Source: Bartonella ancashensis
Lineage (GTDB): Bacteria; Pseudomonadota; Alphaproteobacteria; Rhizobiales; Rhizobiaceae
Assembly: GCF_001281405.1 (NCBI RefSeq)
Contig: NZ_CP010401.1
Location: 458,001 to 522,000, forward strand
Direction of reading: 5' to 3'
DNA: 64,000 bases
Shown here: piece after piece, positions 59,006-64,000 of the stretch
How the letters are laid out: each line of letters begins with the position of its first letter
Position numbering within the stretch: the stretch's first letter is position 1
Program-made: the position numbers and the translations under genes
The notes under the pieces: model-generated
Database searches by the model: none
The model's input: only the letters and a program-made list of their open reading frames with translations
Told to the model about the DNA's origin: nothing

Positions 59006-61459
59006 TTAGAGAAGTATATTTTCTTTTTGGGCTGGAAAAAAGCATTGAACTGTTGTTCCTTGGTTTATACCTGTGAGAATTTTTACATATCCACCATGGA
59101 GTTCGACAAAGCTTTTGACAAGTGAGAGACCAAGGCCTACCCCTGCGCGTCCACCATGATGTGTGTGGGAGGAAAAAGGTTTGAAAATTTGATCAAGAAT
59201 ATCTTTTGGAATATCAGATCCTTCGTTATGGACACTAAAAATTATATGATTGTTTCTCTGGTCTGCACAAAATTCAATAGTGCTTCCTTCTGTTGCAAAA
59301 TTAATTGCATTACTAAGGATATTAACAAAGATTTGGTGCAAGCGTGTTGCGTCAGCAGAAATGTAACTTACAGAGGGAGAAATTTGCTGTAAAAGCGTGA
59401 TATTACGTCCACAGAGGCGTTCTTCTATGCGTTTGATTGCGTGTGTCATAGCGCTGGCGATGCTAACTGGTTGTATGTTTAATTCCATAATTCCTGCGTC
59501 GAGGGTTGCCAAATCAAGAATGTCATTAACAATATTCAAAAGGGTATTTGATTCTGATTGAATATGACCAAGATATTCATATTGACGTTCATTAACAGAG
59601 CCAAAAATTTGACCACGTAAAATGTCAGAAAATCCAATGATATTAGTAAGGGGGGTACGTAATTCATAAGAAACATGTTGAACAAATTTATTACGAAGGT
59701 GGTCTGCACTTTCTAAGGCTTCATTTTTTTCTTGAAGAACCCGTGCGATATGAACACTATCGGTGACATTTACAAAAGTTAACATTGTTTGTCCGTTGGG
59801 AAGTGGTGCTAGTGTATAATCAATAATAGCTCCATTTTTCAAATCTATACGTCCTGAAAATGCGTCGCGTTTTTCATTGAAACCTGTGATGAACTGAGAA
59901 AATTGTTGCCACTCGTCTCCTGTTATTAAAGTTGAACAGTGAGCTTGCAATTGTGTAATATGAGTTCCTTCCACCAGCAAATTATGAGGTAGAGACCACA
60001 ATTTTAGTAAAGCAGGGTTTGATAAACGTAAACGTCCATCTGATCCGAAAACTACAACTCCTTCGGAAAGTTTATCAAGTGTTTCACCTTGTATTTTAAT
60101 TAATGTATTATAACGTCGTTCGAGATCAATTTTCTCGGTTAGATTTTCATAAAACCATGTGACTCCTCCCTGTGGATGAGGGCTGGAAATGGCACGTACG
60201 GTACATCCATTAGGAAGGTTCCAAATTTGTTGGTTTGATTCTGTTTGACGACAGGTATTAAGGAGGTCTTCTTTCCATTTACGCCAATTAGGGTGATCAC
60301 CGATGAGGCCTTTTTCACGTAACTGTTCAAGTAGCAATGTATGACTTGGCTCACTTTCCAAAAAAGAGCTCTCTAATGGCCATAAAATTTTAAAAGCATG
60401 GTTGCAGAATTTTAGTTTTTGATTAGCATCAAAAACGGCTACAGCTGTTGAAATTTGGTCAAGAGTTTCGCAGTGATTTTGAAGGATACGTCTCATTTCA
60501 TTTTCAAGATTTTCGTAGGCACTATCATCACGTGCAAAGCTTGCCATTCCTTTTGCTGTTATTACACGTGTAAGGTAAAAACGACGCCGTTCTCCATTGA
60601 TGACAGTATAAATATGTTTTTGGAAAATAGTTTCGGTTTCATTTTTTTGATACTGTGTAATTTCATTAAAGGGGTCGATGATATTTTCGCAACCTTCTTG
60701 AAAATTTGTCATCTTTTGAAAAGAACGGTTGGCAAAACAAATTGTTCCATTATCGTTTTGAATCCAAACGGGTTCTTGGATAAGATTAAGAAGATCCTGT
60801 TGCATCGTGAGTTTTGAATGCACTTGATTCATTTCTTTTTGTAGGTTGACAATATCATTTTGATATTTTGAAATATTTTGAAAACGTGCAATTGTGGATG
60901 TTCCTGCAACAATTCCTGTAACTTGAAGCAACATTTTATTTTTTGTGGTGATAGAAAAATCGAAGGAACAACCGTGATAGTGCAATTGAGTGAGTGCATT
61001 ATTAAGATCCTGCAAAGATGTTTCTTCGAGCCATAGCTCAAAATGTTGAAAATTTTCTTTGTTGATTCCTACTTTTTGCATTTCTAAAATATTGCCAACG
61101 ATGTGTGGTTGCGTGGCTGGATTTTCCCATATAAGAAGATATTGCTCTGTAGCTTGTAAAAACCACTCATATTGTTGAAGCTTTTCGGAAAAATCTGCTT
61201 GAATAATCTTTAAAGATTTCCGTGCATTTCTTCGTATGTTTATGATGACAGCTATGCATGTGAGTAAAGAAGCACAAGAAAAACTTCCGCAAATAATCCA
61301 AGTAAGCCATGATTTATCAAACAAAATGAAAGCAGAAAATAAATGAAATATAGATGATTGAGCTACAGCATGTGTTGGAAAAAATAATAAAAGAAAGAAA
61401 AAAGGACTAGTGTAAATTTTGGTTATTCCTTTGAAATTACACTTACAAAAATTGTGCAC
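59006..61459 (-). CDS. divL: DivL-type sensor pseudo-histidine kinase (Tyr in the H-box)
   Basis: Membrane-anchored regulator of 817 residues. Two hydrophobic segments lie near the N terminus (about 15-35 and 52-75), followed by coiled-coil and several PAS domains (about 220-560), then HisKA and HATPase domains. In the H-box the phospho-acceptor His is replaced by Tyr598 (HVSYELRTPL). This substitution is the hallmark of Caulobacter DivL, which controls the CckA-ChpT-CtrA pathway. The ATPase domain looks complete (FVNILSNAINFA, GRAGVGLGLSLVKSF). Its place beside tsaE agrees with the Rhizobiales layout. DivL identity is inferred from the Tyr, length and architecture. Confidence 0.85.
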   Translation of the reverse strand: MHNFCKCNFKGITKIYTSPFFFLLLFFPTHAVAQSSIFHLFSAFILFDKSWLTWIICGSFSCASLLTCIAVIINIRRNARKSLKIIQADFSEKLQQYEWFLQATEQYLLIWENPATQPHIVGNILEMQKVGINKENFQHFELWLEETSLQDLNNALTQLHYHGCSFDFSITTKNKMLLQVTGIVAGTSTIARFQNISKYQNDIVNLQKEMNQVHSKLTMQQDLLNLIQEPVWIQNDNGTICFANRSFQKMTNFQEGCENIIDPFNEITQYQKNETETIFQKHIYTVINGERRRFYLTRVITAKGMASFARDDSAYENLENEMRRILQNHCETLDQISTAVAVFDANQKLKFCNHAFKILWPLESSFLESEPSHTLLLEQLREKGLIGDHPNWRKWKEDLLNTCRQTESNQQIWNLPNGCTVRAISSPHPQGGVTWFYENLTEKIDLERRYNTLIKIQGETLDKLSEGVVVFGSDGRLRLSNPALLKLWSLPHNLLVEGTHITQLQAHCSTLITGDEWQQFSQFITGFNEKRDAFSGRIDLKNGAIIDYTLAPLPNGQTMLTFVNVTDSVHIARVLQEKNEALESADHLRNKFVQHVSYELRTPLTNIIGFSDILRGQIFGSVNERQYEYLGHIQSESNTLLNIVNDILDLATLDAGIMELNIQPVSIASAMTHAIKRIEERLCGRNITLLQQISPSVSYISADATRLHQIFVNILSNAINFATEGSTIEFCADQRNNHIIFSVHNEGSDIPKDILDQIFKPFSSHTHHGGRAGVGLGLSLVKSFVELHGGYVKILTGINQGTTVQCFFPAQKENILL

Positions 61460-61825
61460 AGCACATCTCCTTTTATTGTTTCACTACAGAAACACACCCA
61501 TCATAATCATAAGTGGATTGATGATACTCTTGTTATGTTTCGTTGATATAAGCAATCTGTTTCTTATGTAAGGATTCATCTTATTTTTAACGAATCAAAG
61601 TGAATGAGTGAAACTTTTTCTAAAGGATATTTTTATCTTGTTTATCTGTATTTGAAAAAGAGGTTATTTCTTGCGCATGATTGCTATAATTTTATAAAGG
61701 ATGCTGCTTTCATAGTACAAAAAACGCTCCTGCTTTTTATAAGGAAGGAGAAGAGAGGCTTCAGTACGAATACTGATCTATACCGCGTAACCAGGAGGTA
61801 AACTTGGCTATGTACAAGCTGTTTG
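61460..61825. other. Intergenic region upstream of divL
   Basis: About 370 bases between the divL start and the 3' end of the next gene. It should hold the divL promoter. On the plus strand a strong AGGAGGT (61793-61799) precedes a 14-codon frame (61804-61845, MAMYKLFAKLANS), which runs into the neighbouring gene's end. No RNA gene or terminator was recognised. Confidence 0.4.
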
Positions 61826-62824
61826 CTAAACTGGCAAATTCTTAGAGAATTGTCCTTGTGGACGAAATTGCCATAGATAACTTGGTAAGATAGCACTCAT
61901 CGCTTGGGGAGTAATCCCGGCACCTTCTAAGGTACGCTTGTTGTCGATTGCTTCTTGAGAAACAATGTTATCCGTTTGTAAAAAACGTACTTGATCAGTT
62001 GTAATGAATGTTGGCACCAAAGGAACCTTACCAATCACGCTGAAAATGCTCCCAATAAAAATCCCCACGGAAGAAGGTATAGATATCACCACCTTATTCC
62101 TGTAAATAATTTTGAGTATATTTTCAATGATGCGCCGGACTGTAATGACTGTAGGGCCACCAAGGTCATAGTCTTTTCCAAAAGGAATTTCCCCATCCAA
62201 GGCTCGTATAACAAATTTGGCAATGTCACCAACGTAAACAGGCTGTATTTTGTTTTGCCCACCGTTAAAAAGCGGTATAATTGGTAAAGTACAAGATATT
62301 TTTGCTAAGCGATTGAAAAAGCGATCCTCAGGTCCAAAGATGATAGAGGGACGCATAATAATTGCTTGAGGATTTTTATCGCGAATGATTTGTTCACACA
62401 TAAATTTAGTACGAGCGTAAAGGAGAGGTGTAGTTTCATTAGCAAGTAACGTCGATGCATAGATAAGAGGAATACCTGTTTCAGCTGTTAACTCAGAAAC
62501 GTTTTGTGTGCCTTCTATCTGGATTGTTTTAAAACGAGATTGATGCGCTTGCGTTAAACTTCCAGGTAAAAAGACTGCGCCATCTGCTCCTAATAATGCA
62601 CGCGCGACAAGGGTGCGATTCTTCACATCTGTTGCACACATTTGAATTTGACTAACATCACCTATCTGCTGCATATAATAAGCTTTTTGAGGGTGACGTA
62701 CAGCAACACGGACACGATAACCCCGTTTGGTTAGGGTTTCAACAACGTGCCGCCCCACAAAACCGGAACCACCAAAAACAGTAATTAACTTAGGATGTTG
62801 ATAGAGAGAACGATCAAGCTTCAT
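61826..62824 (-). CDS. NDUFA9-like NAD(P)-binding protein (complex I assembly/associated family)
   Basis: Short-chain dehydrogenase/epimerase-like protein of 332 residues. The Rossmann motif FGGSGFVGRHVVETL is at the N terminus, and RPSIIFGPEDRFFNRLA is the family signature. Alphaproteobacterial members are related to the mitochondrial complex I subunit NDUFA9. It has no obvious partner genes here; the folC gene lies 43 bases upstream on the same strand. Enzyme activity is unknown. Confidence 0.85.
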   Translation of the reverse strand: MKLDRSLYQHPKLITVFGGSGFVGRHVVETLTKRGYRVRVAVRHPQKAYYMQQIGDVSQIQMCATDVKNRTLVARALLGADGAVFLPGSLTQAHQSRFKTIQIEGTQNVSELTAETGIPLIYASTLLANETTPLLYARTKFMCEQIIRDKNPQAIIMRPSIIFGPEDRFFNRLAKISCTLPIIPLFNGGQNKIQPVYVGDIAKFVIRALDGEIPFGKDYDLGGPTVITVRRIIENILKIIYRNKVVISIPSSVGIFIGSIFSVIGKVPLVPTFITTDQVRFLQTDNIVSQEAIDNKRTLEGAGITPQAMSAILPSYLWQFRPQGQFSKNLPV

Positions 62825-62867
62825 GATATAAAATTCTGTCTATTAAAACTCTGTGCATGGCCGGTTT

Positions 62868-64000
62868 CTAACACGGTGGTGTTCCATTGTCACGTAGAAT
62901 GTTTCCCGCCAGATAAAGAGAACCACTAATGAGGATTACGGCATCTCTATATTCTAAATTTATTGTATGAAGAGCTTCTTGAAGATCTGTTTGTGGGATA
63001 GCTATTAATCCTGCTTTCTGGGCTGACTGTGCTAAAATTTTAGGACAGATTCCTGCATCGTTAGGAATCAAAGGAATAGTATAAACGGCTTTTACAAGAT
63101 TTGCTAAGGGCCGAAAATAATTTGTGCTGTCTTTTGTGTTGAGCATGCTTGCAATCATAACAATTGGGCGGTTTGATTTCTTTTTCCATTGAATAAGCTC
63201 TTCTGCTATTGCTTTTCCCGCTGCAGGATTGTGACCCCCATCTAACCATAAATCCATGGTGGAAGGTAATTGATCAACCAATCGACCATGAGTAAGATGT
63301 TGCATTCGTGCAGGCCAGTAAATATTGCGTAAAGCTTCACTTATCGTTTCTTCTGAAAGTTGAAAACCTGCTTGATAAACTGCTTCAATAGCAGCCCCAG
63401 CGTTGGTAATTTGATGTGCTCCGATGAGATTTGGAAGAGGAAGATCCATTAGTCCGCGGTCGCTTTGAAATACCATACGTCCGTATTCGGCATAACTTTG
63501 ATAATCTTGGCCAAAAATAGAATAAGGTGCTTTATTTTTATCGGCGAGAGTACTGAGAACAGAGAGAGTAGTATCGTATTCTTGTTTTCCAATAACAACA
63601 GGAACATTTGGTTTGATAATACCTCCTTTTTCAAAAGTAATTTTTTCGATACCGTTGCCTAAAAAAGTTACATGATCATAATCAATAGGCATAATTAAAG
63701 ATACCGCTGGTTTTGGAATCATATTTGTAGAATCAACACGTCCACCCAATCCAACTTCTAAGATGATTGCATCAGATGGATGTGTATTGAATAAGGTAAA
63801 TGCTGCTGCTGTCAGAATTTCAAAAATGGTGATTGGTTCTTGGCGATTAATTTTTGTAATATGCTGAATTACTTCAGCAAATTGGTGATCCGTTATAAGT
63901 TGACCGTTGAGCCGGCAACGTTCATTCCAGTTGACTAAGTGTGGAGAGCTATAAACATGAACGTGGTAGCCTGCATGTTCTAGAAGGGAACGACAAATAG
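62868..64000 (-). CDS. folC: Folylpolyglutamate/dihydrofolate synthase (5' end outside window)
   Basis: Adds glutamate to folates. The frame is open to the right edge, giving 376 codons of a protein of about 430; the N-terminal P-loop lies beyond the edge. Visible are the segment ICRSLLEHAGYHVHVYSSPHLV just after the P-loop, then LEVGLGGRVDSTN (the canonical glycine-rich motif) and LDGGHNPAAG in the C-terminal domain. The sequence continues upstream of the TTG at 63749 without interruption, so that codon is not the start. Confidence 0.94.
   Translation of the reverse strand, partial: ICRSLLEHAGYHVHVYSSPHLVNWNERCRLNGQLITDHQFAEVIQHITKINRQEPITIFEILTAAAFTLFNTHPSDAIILEVGLGGRVDSTNMIPKPAVSLIMPIDYDHVTFLGNGIEKITFEKGGIIKPNVPVVIGKQEYDTTLSVLSTLADKNKAPYSIFGQDYQSYAEYGRMVFQSDRGLMDLPLPNLIGAHQITNAGAAIEAVYQAGFQLSEETISEALRNIYWPARMQHLTHGRLVDQLPSTMDLWLDGGHNPAAGKAIAEELIQWKKKSNRPIVMIASMLNTKDSTNYFRPLANLVKAVYTIPLIPNDAGICPKILAQSAQKAGLIAIPQTDLQEALHTINLEYRDAVILISGSLYLAGNILRDNGTPPC

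Noticed and set aside
61604..61801. 65-codon plus-strand frame upstream of divL
   Set aside because: No start signal and low-complexity aromatic/Lys composition; no family recognised.

Overview
The window is a stretch of an AT-rich alphaproteobacterial chromosome. Gene order, protein similarity and what is missing point to Bartonella or a close relative in the Rhizobiales. The evidence is the mdh-sucCD-sucAB-lpdA cluster, an Omp19-type protease-inhibitor lipoprotein, an IalB-family invasion protein, and rho lying directly beside the RP001-type gene with no heme genes between them. No phage, insertion sequence, CRISPR array, rRNA or tRNA gene was seen. The genus is inferred; no search was run.

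Layout. 1-1290: start of a Mrp/Pha cation/proton antiporter subunit A, running off the left edge and carrying two compensating frameshifts. 1909-4298: a two-gene polyamine operon (carboxynorspermidine decarboxylase and dehydrogenase). 4437-13401: TCA operon read leftward (mdh, sucC, sucD, sucA, sucB, lpdA), ending at a strong hairpin terminator. 13697-19660: zapE, an Omp19-like lipoprotein, dapF, mtaB, ftsY, yciB. 20411-27385: leftward parB, parA, rsmG, mnmG, mnmE, rho, with two parS sites. 27386-27959: AT-rich, gene-free region with DnaA-box-like sites and three in-phase CtrA half-sites, the probable chromosome origin. 27960-34053: rightward ppsR, maf, coaE, dnaQ, polA, with a probable small RNA between dnaQ and polA. 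34287-38432: leftward ybhL, lspA, two methyltransferases, lapA, ihfB. 38622-42169: lptC, lptA, lptB and ptsN, with a large empty gap where other Rhizobiales carry rpoN and hpf. 42754-50185: ialB-like, rlmN, lysE-like, argG, lysS, prfC. 50281-64000: leftward trxA, addA, addB, tsaE-kinase fusion, divL, an NDUFA9-like gene and folC (cut by the right edge).

How it fits together. ParA, ParB, two parS sites and a CtrA/DnaA-type origin form the replication and segregation core. Near the other end lies a DivL-type pseudo-kinase with Tyr in place of the phospho-acceptor His; in Caulobacter this protein feeds the CckA-CtrA pathway that silences the origin. The most unusual protein-level observation is DNA polymerase I, whose 3'-5' exonuclease motifs I and III have lost their catalytic acidic residues. 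Two genes (mrpA, polA) show single-base deficits in T tracts that are either real slippage mutations or sequencing errors.
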